The notes under the pieces: model-generated
What the model was told of the DNA's origin: nothing
Seen by the model: only the letters and a program-made list of their open reading frames with translations
The model's database searches: none
Shown here: piece by piece, positions 52,639 through 63,300 of the stretch
Position numbering within the stretch: the stretch's first letter is position 1
Layout: each line of letters begins with the position of its first letter
Origin: Crossiella cryophila
GTDB lineage: Bacteria > Actinomycetota > Actinomycetes > Mycobacteriales > Pseudonocardiaceae
NCBI RefSeq assembly: GCF_014204915.1
Contig: NZ_JACHMH010000001.1
Location: 1,178,001-1,242,000 of the forward strand
Length of the DNA stretch: 64,000 bases
Reading direction: 5' to 3'
Made by a program: the position numbers and the translations under genes

Positions 52639-52649
52639 TACGTGACGTA
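52639..52649. promoter_or_regulatory. Palindrome upstream of the RHS gene
   Basis: TACGT-G-ACGTA, a perfect 11-bp inverted repeat in the 156-bp gap before the RHS gene, followed by AT-rich sequence (GATATACC at about 52659). It may be an operator; no regulator family can be assigned from so short a site. Confidence 0.3.
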
Positions 52650-52772
52650 GTCGGTCAGATATACCTCTCTGGTCGCTGGCGCGATGACTCGTCGCCGAGT
52701 CAAAATTCCGCCGTTTGTTTCGTCAGCCGCGTGCTGCCTGGGGGGCTCGCACTAGTTGTAGGGGGGAACGCG

Positions 52773-55700
52773 TTGACACGCGTGCCTTTACTTCGTCGTG
52801 CTCGCAGACAAGTAGTCCGAACGATCGCCGTGGTGGTCGCCGCCGCCATGACGGTGTCCATTACGCAGGCCGTCGCGGTCGCCGAGCCTGAGCAGCAGGC
52901 CACGGCGCCGCGTCGGGGCACTGCCGCCGACCTGCCACTGCCGGACAACAAGCCCGGTGAACTGCTCAAACCGGAAAATCCCAAGGGCGACTTCGGTCAG
53001 CCCGGCCGGGCCCCGGCCCGCAGCCCGAAACCGATCGACCCGCCACGGCCGGAGCGCACCGGCTTTGTCGAGGGCAAATCGGTGCTGGTCGAGCGGTTGC
53101 CCACCGGAAACGTCTACCGCAACCCGGATGGCACCAGGACCGCGAAGATGTTCCAGGACGTGGTCAACGTCAAGGACGACCGCGGCCAGCTGGTCGAGGT
53201 CCAGACCGACCTGGAACGCAAGAACGGCAAGCTGGAACCCAAGGCCACCCTGGCCGACGTCCAGCTCCCCGAGCAGGTAGGCGCGGGCGCCGACCTCCGG
53301 GTCACCGCCCAGGACGGCGCCACCGCCGCGCTGGAACCCGTTGACCTGGCCATCCGCCCCGCCACCGTGTCCGGCGGCACCGCCAAGTACGCCGGCGTCC
53401 AACCCGACGTGGACCTCCAGGTCCGCATCCTGCCCCGCGGCTTCAAACACGACGTGGTGCTGCACCGGGTCCCGCAGGCCACCGAATGGCGCTACCGCCT
53501 CAAACCGGAGGGCAACCTCACTCCGGTCGCCGAAGAGGGCGGCGCGATCGCCCTCAAGGACCCCGACGGAAAGGTCCGCCTGACCGTCCCGGCCCCCGTC
53601 GCCTGGGACTCCGCCATCAACCCGGCCTCCGGCGACCCCGCCTACGGCCCAGCCACCCAACGCCTGGAACGCGACTCCCAGGGCTGGCTGCTGGTGCTCT
53701 CGGTGGACCGCAAATGGTTGACCGATAAGGCCCGCGAGTTCCCGGTGACGGTCGACCCCGGCGTGACCACGCCCGCGGTCGCCGAGGACGCCTATGTCAG
53801 CGACCAGTTCCCGACCACCAACTACGACCAGAGCTGCGGCGATGAGCGTGGCTGTGTGAACAAGGTCGGGTTCTGGCCGGGCGCCGGTCTCAACGAGACC
53901 TACGTCAAGTACGACCTGGGCCCCGCCCGTGGCAAGCAGATCATCAGTTCCACCTGGCACGGGTACTGGGCCTGGACGAACAAGCCGCAGGCCACCCCGT
54001 TCTGGCTGCGCAGCGTGGACTGCGGCTGGAACGCCCGCAACATCACCTGGAACAACAAGGCCTGCGTCGGTGGTGCGGTCCAGCAGGCCGCCGCGCAGGG
54101 CGGCGCCTGGACCGACGTCGACATCAGCGGCTGGATGAAGGAGTACGCAGCGGGCCGGTGGAACTGGAATGGTTTCCGCCTGGACACCAACGGCGACCGG
54201 AATCCGGACCTGTGGAAGAAGCTGGCCGCGGCCGAGGCGCCAGCGCAGGCCAAGTCGCACCTGACCATCCACTACAACGACTGGCCGCAGGTCGCCGAGA
54301 TCACCGGCCCGTCGCCGGTGAACGGCCAGGAGTACCGGACCCGCGAGTTCCGCTTCGGCGTGCAGATCGGCGACCCGAACAACGACAAGCTGTACGGTCA
54401 GGTGCTGATCTCCGAGGACCCGAACGTGGTCCCGACCGCCTTCGACTCCGACACCATCGAACGTCCTGGCGGCGAGCGCAAGGCCGAGTTCGGCAAGACC
54501 TTCAAGCTGGACTGGAACAAGACCTACTACTGGCAGGTCGCCTTCCGGGACGACTGGTCGGAGTGGGTCTGGTCACCGGTGTGGAACTTCCGCACGGCCA
54601 ACCGCATCCCCGCGGTACCCGGCCAGGCCGCTCCCGGTGAGCGAGCGGTGGTCTCGATCAAGTCGCCGGAGCTGAAGGTGACTCCGGTCACCGATCCGGA
54701 CGGCGAAGGCGTGCAGTACCAGTTCGCCGTCGGCACCGGTGGTTCGGCCCGCGCGGGCATGGTCGCGGTTTCCGGCTGGCTCGACAGTCCACAGTGGACC
54801 ATTCCGCCGGGTGTCCTCAAGGACGGCGTCACCTACCACTGGACGGTGCGGGCCAGGGACTCGGTGTCCCAGCAGGAGACCAGGGATGCGCCGTCCCGGC
54901 CGATGAAGGTGGACATGCGACTCGGCGCCCAGGGCCCGATCGCCGGTGACACCCTCGGCCCGTTGACGGTGAGCCTGGCCACCGGCAACGTGATCACCAG
55001 CCTGAGCACCCCGGACCTGACCACCGTGGGCGGACCGATCTCGGTCAAGATGACCTACAACTCGCAGGCCTCCGACGACGCGGGCCTGGTCGGCTCGTAC
55101 TACACCGGGGACAGCGAGGAGGGCATCAAGGACACCGAGACGCCGGTTCTGGTGCGCACCGACCCCCAGGTCTCCTACAACTGGGGCGAGGGTTCTCCGT
55201 ACGAGCCGGTGATCGCCAAGGACGGGTTCCGGATCCGTTGGCAGGGCTTCGTGCGCGTGCCCACCACCGGGGACTACTCCTTCGGCGGCGTGCACGACGA
55301 CGGCCTGCGGGTCTGGGTGAACAACCAGCAGGTCTACAACGAGTGGAAGCAGTGGATGCAGCCGGGCGATGCACCCAAGCTGGGATCCGCCCTCCGGCTC
55401 GAGGCGGGCAAGCCGTACCCGATCAAGGTCGAGTACCGGGACTGGAACCACACCGGTCTGGTGCACCTGTGGGCCAAGGGCGCTGGGGACCCGGTGCCGG
55501 TTCCCGCGTCCTGGCTTACCCCGACCGCCTCGGCGTTGCCGCCGGGCTGGTCGCTGTCGGCGGACGTGGACGGCCAGGGCCAGAGCTACACCAAGGCCAC
55601 GCTGACAGAGTCCGGCGTGACCTTGACCGACACCGACGGCGGATCGCACTCCTACGAGCGCACCTCCGACGGCGGTTACCGCCCGCCCGCCGGTGAGTAC

Positions 55701-58700
55701 GGCGTGCTGTCCAGGGACAACGAGGGCAAGCTGACCCTGATCGACTCGGGCGGCACGGTCTACGTGTTCAACGCCTCGGGCGGCCTCGAGTCGGTGACCT
55801 CGCCCAGCGACATCCGCAAGCCGGCCGCGGCCCGGATGGAGTGGCGCTCGGTGGACCCGGGCAACCCGATCCCGCGGCTGAAGAAGATCATCGACCCGGT
55901 CTCCGGCCGGTTCGTCGAACTCTTCTACGGCGGTGAATCCGGTTGCGCCCCACCGGATGGCGCCGATCCGGTGCCACCGGGTTACCTGTGCACGGTCCGG
56001 CTGCCCGACGGCGCGGCCAGCCACCTCTACTACCGGGGCGGCAAGCTGACCCGGCTGAAGAACCCTGGCGATGAGCTGACCGACCTGAGCTACACCGACA
56101 CGCACCTGCTGACCGCGATGCGGACGCCGCAGGTCCTCGACTGGGTGCTGGCCGACATCGACCGGCGCAACACCCACGAGAGCACCTTCGTCGCGGAATA
56201 CCAGGAGGGCACGCGGAGCGCGAAGGCACTGCTCGGGCCCGAACCCAGCGGGTTCAAGCAGACCCCGCCCAAACGACCGCACCACCGGTTCGGCTTCGGC
56301 GCGGACTTCACCGAGGTCTTCATCGACGGCACCTCGCCAGCCACGGACAAGGCTCGCAAGGTCATCCGGGACAGCGGCGGCCGTACAGTGACCGATATCG
56401 ACGCGGCTGGCAAGCAGACCCGGCACGAGTGGGCCGAGGACGACAAGCAACTCTCCAGCACCGATGCCGCTGGCCGCAAGTCGACCTGGGTCTACGACGC
56501 CAAGGGCAACCCGATCGAGCAGTACGGCCCGGCCCCGGAGAAGTGCTTCGGCGCCGATCGCCGTCCACTCAGCCCGGCGCCAGCTGGCTGCGAGAAGGTG
56601 CCTGGCAAGCGCACCAGCTACGACGAGGGGTTCAAGGGACTCTCCAGCGCGTGGTGGAACAACGCCGCCATGTCCAGCGGGGCCAGTGCCTACTCGACCA
56701 CCGAGCCCAACGGTGACTGGACCACGAAGGCCCCGACCGAGGGGCTGACCGCGGCGGGCACCTACTCGGCCCGGATGTCGGGCGTGGTCCAGGTGGACAC
56801 CGCGGGCCGGTACACCTTCGGCACCCACGAGGACGATGCCGCGGACGGGCTGCGGGTCTATGTCGACGACGAACTGGTCGTGGACCGTACCTACTCGCCG
56901 TCGGTGGTCGAGTCCCGGCCGCTGGCGTACTGGCGGCTGGGCGATGGCAACGACGACCTGCTGGATGCCTCCGGCAACGGCCGCAACGGCCGGTACGAAG
57001 GCGACGTGCTCAAGCAGGAGACGGGCGCGCTGCCCAACGACATCAGCCGCAGCGTGCTCTTCCGCGGTGGCACCGGCCGGGCCCAGGTGCCCGACAGTGA
57101 TGCGCTGGACATCACCGGTCCACTGACCCTGGAGGCGTGGATCCGGCCGCTGAACAACGAACCCGGCGGTGGCTGGCACGACCTGATCAGCAAGTACGCC
57201 GCGGACAGCGGAACCCCGTACGAGCTGGTGGTCACCCCGGAGATGCAGGTCGAGTTCCGGCAGGGCGGCACTGGTTCGCTGCAGTCGCTGAAGTCCACCG
57301 GCGGCCTGCGCACCAACAGGTGGAACCACGTCGCGGTCACCAGGGACGCCTCGAACAAGGTGATCTTCTACCTCAACGGGTCCAAGTCCGGTGAGGGCAC
57401 CATCGCCAAGTCGGGCGAGCCCAACCCGCTCCCGCTCACGCTGGGCCGCCGCAATGTCGGCGGCACCGCGCAGAGCTGGCTGGACGAGGTCGCCGTGTAC
57501 GACCGGGTGCTGGCGGAGAAGGACATCGCCAAGCACGTGGGCGCGGCAGGCCGGGTCGACGAACCGGACCAGTCCGTCGAGCTGTCCGCTGGCCCGCACC
57601 GGATCCGGGTGGACTACCTGCAGCAGCAGCGTTCGGGCAACCAGTTCCGGGGCGACTCCAAGGTCAACCTGATGTGGCGGCGCGGCGACGCGGCGCTCAC
57701 CCCGGTGCCTGCGGACAAACTGACCCCGGACTACGGCCAGGACACCGCCACGGTGGAGGCGGAGTCCGACGGCGTACCGGATCGGCGCACCACCACCGAT
57801 CGGGCAGGCGGCGGGCTTGACCTGGCCTACGGCCTGGAGGGCACCGTCACCAAGCACACCAGCGACGGCGGGCTGACTTCCGGCACCGAGTACGAGAAGC
57901 CGGGCGCCGGATTCCTGCGCCGAGTCGCCAGGAGCATGCCCTCCGGCGCGAAGACCACCTACGGCTACTACGGCAACACCGAGACCAGGGACAACCCCTG
58001 CACCCCCGAGGCAGATCCGGCCCCGCAGGCCGGACTCGCGAAGGTGGTGACCTTCCCGCAGCCCGCCTCCGGGGCAGCTCGGACGGACGAGCAGGTCTAC
58101 GACGCCCGCGGCCGGGTGGTGGCCAGGGCCACGGGTGGCTCCTGGACGTGCACCAGATACGACGCCCGGGGCCGGGTCACCGAGGTCAAGTTCGCGGGCA
58201 ACGCCACCGCGGGCGAGCGGACCGTCCGGCACGACCACGCCGTGAACGGGGACCCGCTGGTCTCCTCGGTCTCCGACCTGCACGGCACCATCACCACCAC
58301 CGAGGACCTGGTGGGCCGGACCGTCGCCTACGTCGACGCACAGGGTGTGCGGACCGAGACCGACTACGACCGGGCGGGCAAGGTGGCCTCGGAGAAGGTG
58401 ATCCCACCGAACCCGGCCGACCCGCCGCAGATCACCACCTACGGCTACGACAACGCCGGTCGGGCCGTCACGGTTAAGCTTGGTGACGTCCAGCTGAGCG
58501 AGATCACCTACGACGCGGCAGGCGAACTCGGTTCGGTCAGCTACGCCAACGGCGCCAAGCTGGCCGCGATCGGCAAGGACGGGGCGGGCAGGCCGACCTC
58601 GCTCACCTGGCGGCTCGGCGACGGCCGTGAGGTGGTCAGCACGGTCAGCCGGACCAGGGCGGGCACGGTCGTCGACGAATCCCTCGGCGGCGCGGACGCC

Positions 58701-59984
58701 CGGCCAAACGGCCCGAACTACTCCTACGACGGAGCGGGCAGGCTGACCGAGGCATGGGTGGCTGGACACCAGTACACCTATGACTTCACCAGCACCGCGG
58801 CCGCTGGTTGCCCGACCGGCACCCAGTCCAACGCGGGCCGGAACACCAACCGGGTCCGGTTGCTCGACAAGACCGCGGCAGGCACGGCCGAGACCGGCTA
58901 CTGCTACGACGCGGCGGACCGCCTGCTGTCCACCACCGGCGCCAACGCGGTGTCCGGGATCAAGTACGACGTGGCGGGCAACACCACCGAGTACACCGCC
59001 GGCGGGGCGCCCACCTACCTGGGCTGGGACGCCGCAGGCCGCAACCTGACCGCCCGCACCACCGGGTCCGACCCGGCCGACGTGGCCTACCTGCGCGATG
59101 CCGAGAACCGGATCATCCGCCGGGACGCCACCAAGGGCGACCAGACCACGCTGGTGCTCTACGGCCACACCAGTGGCAACGACACCAGCGATGTGGCCAT
59201 CAGCCAGGACAAGCGCCTGGTGTCCAGGTCGATCGTGCTGCCGGGCGGGGTACTGCACACCGTGCCGGGCAGCGGCCAGGACAAGCCCGCGGCCTGGGAC
59301 CACCCCACGATCCGCGGCGACATCGCGGCCACCTCCGGCCCTGACGGCAAGCTGGTCGGCGAACTCCGCACCTACACGCCCTCCGGCGAGCCGGTGAAGC
59401 CCAACGGAGCGATCGACCCGGACCACGTGCCCGACAACCAGCCGGGCGCGATGGACTACGGCTGGCTCGGCCAGCACCAGCGACCGTATGAACACGCCGG
59501 CGCGCTGTCCCTGGTGCAGATGGGCGCTCGCCCGTACTCACCGCTGCTGGGCCGCTTCCTGGCGGTCGACCCGCTGGAGGGAGGAGCGGCCAACGACTAC
59601 GACTACGCGGCCGCCGACTCCATCAACAAGCAGGATCTCAACGGCCAGTTCATCGGTCCGCTGCTCGGACTCGCGGCTCGCTATGTCATCCGACCCGCGG
59701 CCAACCTGCTGGTGCGGCATGTCGTGAAGCCCGCGTTCAACTGGGCGAAGGACAAGGCGGTGCCGTGGGTCGGACGGCAGCTGAAGAGAGCATTCTCGCC
59801 TGTGCAGAGAACGTTGTCGGGTATTAGAAAGAAGCCGGGGAGGTTCGTCTACACCTGTTTCGTTTCCATCGTTCTCGCCGTCGTTCCTCTGTATGTCAGC
59901 GGCGCCAGGATCTGGCTGGGTGTGCTGACGGGGGTGCTCACCTGCCTCATCAAGGACGCCCCCCGAGACGCCTGGCCTAGATAG
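52773..59984 (+). CDS. Secreted RHS/YD-repeat protein with PA14 and LamG domains and a C-terminal toxin-like tip
   Basis: About 2,403 residues. Start chosen at the TTG at 52773, which has AGGGGGG 6 bases upstream (a GTG at 52731 is open but lacks one). A basic N-terminus and hydrophobic signal (VVRTIAVVVAAAMTVSITQA) are followed by a beta-rich exported region and a DNRLRE-like domain (about 53780-54270). Next come an Fn3-like segment, PA14 domain 1 (about 55075-55540), early YD repeats, PA14 domain 2 interrupted by a LamG-like domain (about 56630-57720), a long YD-repeat array (57760-59500) and the RHS core end (YSPLLGRFLAVDPLEGG). The last 110 residues form the variable tip with a hydrophobic segment. 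The YD shell typically encloses such a tip. Confidence 0.9.
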   Translation: MTRVPLLRRARRQVVRTIAVVVAAAMTVSITQAVAVAEPEQQATAPRRGTAADLPLPDNKPGELLKPENPKGDFGQPGRAPARSPKPIDPPRPERTGFVEGKSVLVERLPTGNVYRNPDGTRTAKMFQDVVNVKDDRGQLVEVQTDLERKNGKLEPKATLADVQLPEQVGAGADLRVTAQDGATAALEPVDLAIRPATVSGGTAKYAGVQPDVDLQVRILPRGFKHDVVLHRVPQATEWRYRLKPEGNLTPVAEEGGAIALKDPDGKVRLTVPAPVAWDSAINPASGDPAYGPATQRLERDSQGWLLVLSVDRKWLTDKAREFPVTVDPGVTTPAVAEDAYVSDQFPTTNYDQSCGDERGCVNKVGFWPGAGLNETYVKYDLGPARGKQIISSTWHGYWAWTNKPQATPFWLRSVDCGWNARNITWNNKACVGGAVQQAAAQGGAWTDVDISGWMKEYAAGRWNWNGFRLDTNGDRNPDLWKKLAAAEAPAQAKSHLTIHYNDWPQVAEITGPSPVNGQEYRTREFRFGVQIGDPNNDKLYGQVLISEDPNVVPTAFDSDTIERPGGERKAEFGKTFKLDWNKTYYWQVAFRDDWSEWVWSPVWNFRTANRIPAVPGQAAPGERAVVSIKSPELKVTPVTDPDGEGVQYQFAVGTGGSARAGMVAVSGWLDSPQWTIPPGVLKDGVTYHWTVRARDSVSQQETRDAPSRPMKVDMRLGAQGPIAGDTLGPLTVSLATGNVITSLSTPDLTTVGGPISVKMTYNSQASDDAGLVGSYYTGDSEEGIKDTETPVLVRTDPQVSYNWGEGSPYEPVIAKDGFRIRWQGFVRVPTTGDYSFGGVHDDGLRVWVNNQQVYNEWKQWMQPGDAPKLGSALRLEAGKPYPIKVEYRDWNHTGLVHLWAKGAGDPVPVPASWLTPTASALPPGWSLSADVDGQGQSYTKATLTESGVTLTDTDGGSHSYERTSDGGYRPPAGEYGVLSRDNEGKLTLIDSGGTVYVFNASGGLESVTSPSDIRKPAAARMEWRSVDPGNPIPRLKKIIDPVSGRFVELFYGGESGCAPPDGADPVPPGYLCTVRLPDGAASHLYYRGGKLTRLKNPGDELTDLSYTDTHLLTAMRTPQVLDWVLADIDRRNTHESTFVAEYQEGTRSAKALLGPEPSGFKQTPPKRPHHRFGFGADFTEVFIDGTSPATDKARKVIRDSGGRTVTDIDAAGKQTRHEWAEDDKQLSSTDAAGRKSTWVYDAKGNPIEQYGPAPEKCFGADRRPLSPAPAGCEKVPGKRTSYDEGFKGLSSAWWNNAAMSSGASAYSTTEPNGDWTTKAPTEGLTAAGTYSARMSGVVQVDTAGRYTFGTHEDDAADGLRVYVDDELVVDRTYSPSVVESRPLAYWRLGDGNDDLLDASGNGRNGRYEGDVLKQETGALPNDISRSVLFRGGTGRAQVPDSDALDITGPLTLEAWIRPLNNEPGGGWHDLISKYAADSGTPYELVVTPEMQVEFRQGGTGSLQSLKSTGGLRTNRWNHVAVTRDASNKVIFYLNGSKSGEGTIAKSGEPNPLPLTLGRRNVGGTAQSWLDEVAVYDRVLAEKDIAKHVGAAGRVDEPDQSVELSAGPHRIRVDYLQQQRSGNQFRGDSKVNLMWRRGDAALTPVPADKLTPDYGQDTATVEAESDGVPDRRTTTDRAGGGLDLAYGLEGTVTKHTSDGGLTSGTEYEKPGAGFLRRVARSMPSGAKTTYGYYGNTETRDNPCTPEADPAPQAGLAKVVTFPQPASGAARTDEQVYDARGRVVARATGGSWTCTRYDARGRVTEVKFAGNATAGERTVRHDHAVNGDPLVSSVSDLHGTITTTEDLVGRTVAYVDAQGVRTETDYDRAGKVASEKVIPPNPADPPQITTYGYDNAGRAVTVKLGDVQLSEITYDAAGELGSVSYANGAKLAAIGKDGAGRPTSLTWRLGDGREVVSTVSRTRAGTVVDESLGGADARPNGPNYSYDGAGRLTEAWVAGHQYTYDFTSTAAAGCPTGTQSNAGRNTNRVRLLDKTAAGTAETGYCYDAADRLLSTTGANAVSGIKYDVAGNTTEYTAGGAPTYLGWDAAGRNLTARTTGSDPADVAYLRDAENRIIRRDATKGDQTTLVLYGHTSGNDTSDVAISQDKRLVSRSIVLPGGVLHTVPGSGQDKPAAWDHPTIRGDIAATSGPDGKLVGELRTYTPSGEPVKPNGAIDPDHVPDNQPGAMDYGWLGQHQRPYEHAGALSLVQMGARPYSPLLGRFLAVDPLEGGAANDYDYAAADSINKQDLNGQFIGPLLGLAARYVIRPAANLLVRHVVKPAFNWAKDKAVPWVGRQLKRAFSPVQRTLSGIRKKPGRFVYTCFVSIVLAVVPLYVSGARIWLGVLTGVLTCLIKDAPRDAWPR

Positions 59985-59994
59985 GGAAGATCCA

Positions 59995-60225
59995 GTGGCT
60001 GTTGAGGAGGGCTTCGTCTCCTGGCTGGTGCGTGACAGGTGGGCCAGGAGAGTGTTCTACATCCCGGTGATTCCGGCGCTGGTCCTGGCGGTTGCCTATC
60101 TCTTGTTCGGCTGGCCGCCGGGATACTTCGCCGTAGCCTGGATCTTGATATCGATTTCGGATCTTGCGCTGAGGTACCTCGACTGGCGAAAGATCAAGCG
60201 AGGCGGACCGCCGCCCTGGCAATAG
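59995..60225 (+). CDS. Small two-helix membrane protein, candidate immunity protein
   Basis: A 76-residue protein. AGGGAAG lies 6 bases before the GTG at 59995, and the gene begins 10 bp after the RHS stop. Two membrane helices (FYIPVIPALVLAVAYLLFGW and FAVAWILISISDLALRY) are flanked by Arg/Lys-rich ends (VRDRWARRV, DWRKIKRGG). Codons such as ATA, TTG, CTT and ATT are frequent here and rare in neighbouring genes. No family recognised. Position after a polymorphic-toxin-type gene is where cognate immunity genes sit. Alternative: an unrelated small membrane protein. Confidence 0.7.
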   Translation: MAVEEGFVSWLVRDRWARRVFYIPVIPALVLAVAYLLFGWPPGYFAVAWILISISDLALRYLDWRKIKRGGPPPWQ

Positions 60226-60247
60226 AAACTGATCAGCAGTTCAAGAT

Positions 60248-60287
60248 GGTGGGGGCATGTCCCGGAACCCCGGGGCGTGCCCCCACC
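60248..60287. terminator. Bidirectional hairpin between convergent genes
   Basis: The arms at 60248-60265 (GGTGGGGGCATGTCCCGG) and 60270-60287 (CCGGGGCGTGCCCCCACC) pair over 18 positions with two G-U pairs around a 4-base loop. It lies between the RHS/immunity unit and the opposing glycan gene, so it likely ends transcription from both sides. Confidence 0.78.
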
Positions 60288-60302
60288 GCTGTTCGGAACT
60301 GG

Positions 60303-63300
60303 TCAGTCCAGCGGTGGCACGGTCCGTTCCGGCATCCGCCGCCGCGCCCGCCGCAACGCATGCCAGCGCAGCGCCGCGGTCAGGAAGTACCGCTCCGTCC
60401 CACCGGTCTCCGGCCGCTTCCCGTTCCGCGCGGCCAGCTCCACCAGCACCGACAACTGCCGCTCCACCCCGGCCAGCTTCACCAGCTCACCGCGATCGGC
60501 CGCACCCAGCTGATCCCCGTTGCGCGCCAGCAACACCGAGGCGAACTGGGCGATCCGCCGCAGCTCGTGCTCGACGACGTGCTCCAGCTCCTCGCGCCGC
60601 CGCGGGGTCAGCCGCCGGTCGATGCCCAGGCTCAGCTCGGCCAGTCCCACCGGTCCCGGCAGGCCGGAGGTCCACCACGGCAGCATCCACCCGGTGACGT
60701 TCTCCCCGTGCTGCCGGTAGGACTGCAACGGACGGTCCACAAAGGACAGTGCGCCGACCGACAACGCCGTCGCCGCGATCCACTGGTCGTGATACGCCGT
60801 CGGTGTGCCAGGCGGGAACGGCAACACCCGCTCGCGCACCAGGTCCGCCCGCACCAGCGAGGCCGCGCCGGTCACCGTGTTCAGCATCAGCAGCGCGTCC
60901 AGTTCGCTCCACTGGTTGCGCCGCTTGCCCCAGGAGGTCTTGGCGATCAGCTTGCCGTCGTCGTCGATCAGCCGCATATCGCAGTAGACGAGCTGCACCT
61001 TGGGGTCGGCCAGCCGCTCCAGCTGCACCGCGAGCTTGTCCGGATCCCACACATCGTCCTGGTCGGACAGCGCGATCGCGTCCGCGTCCAACGGCGCCAG
61101 CCGCAACGCGCGCTCGAAGTTGCGGTAGAAGCCCACGTTCCGTTCGTGCTCGACCACCACGAACCGCGGATCCCCGTCGGTCAGTTCGGCCAGCACACTC
61201 CGTGCCGCCGGATCCGTGCCGTCATCGGAGATCACGCACACCCAGTTGTCGTGGGTCTGCTTCCGGATCGAGTCCAGCTGCTCGGCCAGGAACCGCCGCT
61301 CCGGGTGGTAGGTCGCCAGGCAGATCGCCACCCGCGGACCCGACCCCGGCCACTCCACCCGCACCGGCCGGATGCCCACCTCGGCCCTGGTCCGCAGGCT
61401 CGGCAACGCCCGGTGCAACCGGGTGCCGTCGCTGAGGTCGACGATCAGTTCCAGCGGCAGGTCGTGCCTAGTCGGCCCGGCAGGCAACGGAATCCGTGCC
61501 CGGAACCCACTGCCCTCCGGCACGTGCCAGCCGGCCGCGCCCAGCTCCTGCCGCACCACCGGCCGGTGGTAGCCCAGGTTCGCCGGGACCATCCGCCCAT
61601 CGGCCTTGATCCACACCGCCCGCACCGGCAGGTCCGCGTGCACCGCCCAGCCGGCCAGATCCACCACCTGACCACGCCCGATGTGCACCGGTTCGCCCGG
61701 CACGTCCACCGCGAACCGCAGCCCGGCCTCCCGCGCCGCGCCCTCGCGCACCCGCAATCGCCTGGCCAGCAACGGGGTCAGCGCGGGCGCGTACCGGCTG
61801 GCCCGCCGCAACACGCTGTCCGGCTCCGCCCCGCCCCGGCCCAGCAGCAGATCCCGCATGCCCCTTGCCGCCCGCGCGGCCGGCCACACGTACCGGTGCC
61901 CGGCCCGCACCAGCGAGGACCCCTCCAGCGCGTCCAGCCGCGCCCGGGTCCTGGCCAGCCGGTCCCGCAGCTGCTGACTGGCGCTGGCCTGCCCGGCCGC
62001 GTCCGCCCGAGCCGCGTCCACCTCCGAGCGCACCTGCTCGAAATCCGCGGTCGCCTCGGCCAGCCCGGCGAACGCGCTGCCCACCCGGTTGTCCAGTTCG
62101 ACCAGCTCGTCCTGGGTGCGCGCGAGTTCCTGCCGCAGTGACTCCCGCTCGGCGTCCGCGGCCCGCAACGCCTCCTCGGCCGCCTGGTGCTCCTTGGTCA
62201 GCTCCGCCCGCAGCTCCTCGGCCTGCGCCTTCGCCTGGGTCAGCTCGGCCTGCCGGTGCGCGATCTGCTGACGCAGCGCCTCCACATCGGTCCACAGCGA
62301 GCGGGCGGTCTTCTCCGCCTGCTCCTTGGCCGCCAGCGCCCGGCCCACCTCGCCAAGCCCCGGCGGCAACTCCCACACCCGTGGTCTGCCCGGCAGCACC
62401 GCATCGGCTTCCAGCGTCGCCAGCACCCGATCCCGCGGCGCCCCCGACACCAGCTCCTGCAACGAGGCCTCGGCCGAGGTCAGCTCGACCCACCGCTGCC
62501 GCGCCGGACCACCCAGTCCGCACAGATCAGCCAGCCGGAACAACAACTTCTGCAGATTCGTCTCGGCGGGCCACGGATGCGGCGCGCCGGAATCCCGCAG
62601 CTCCCTGGCGAACTCGCGCAGCCCGCGCAACAACGCCAGTTCCGCGTCCACCCCCGACCCGGCCTCCCACTCCAGGTCGATCCGGCGCACCTCCCGGTCC
62701 GGCCCCAGCACCAGGTTCCCCGGGTGCACGTCCAGACAGTCCGGCGGCAGCACCGGCACGCCGACCCGGCCAGGCAGGAACGGATGCCGCAGGTCCTCGG
62801 CGGTCAGCGGTCGAGCCTGGGCCAGACAGGTCCGGCACCACAGGCCCAGCAGCCCACCGGCCCGGTCCAGATCACCGGCGGCGAGCGCGTCCAGCAACTC
62901 GGTGTCCAGACACCGACCCGGCAGCCACGGCTCGGCCGGAACCACCCGCTGCCGCAGCCAGCCCTCGGTGTTGTCGGTGCCCTCGATCGTCTCCAGCACC
63001 AGGTCCGCGCTCAACCGGCGGGCCCGCTGCCAGCGCGGCTGCCTGCTCGAGTTCACCAGCCAGGCCAGCCCCGGCCCGGTCACCCTGGCCACCGCCTCCG
63101 GCGTCCGCCCGGCCACCACCAGGAAGGCAGGCGCCACCGCCGCCGCGAAACCCTCGGCCAGCGCCAACTGGTGCAACCGCCGCCCCGGCGCCGCCGCCAG
63201 CTGCTCGTCCGCGGCGCCCAGCAACGGATCCCGCACCAGCTTGTCGACCAGCTCCAGCCGGTCCGCCCGCTCGAACACCGCGCCGTCCACCAGCACCCGC

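Noticed and set aside
54573-59495. A 1,640-codon open frame antisense to the RHS gene
   Set aside because: It is a by-product of G/C third-position bias in the sense gene; the predicted chain is Val/Gly/Arg/His-rich without any fold or signal.
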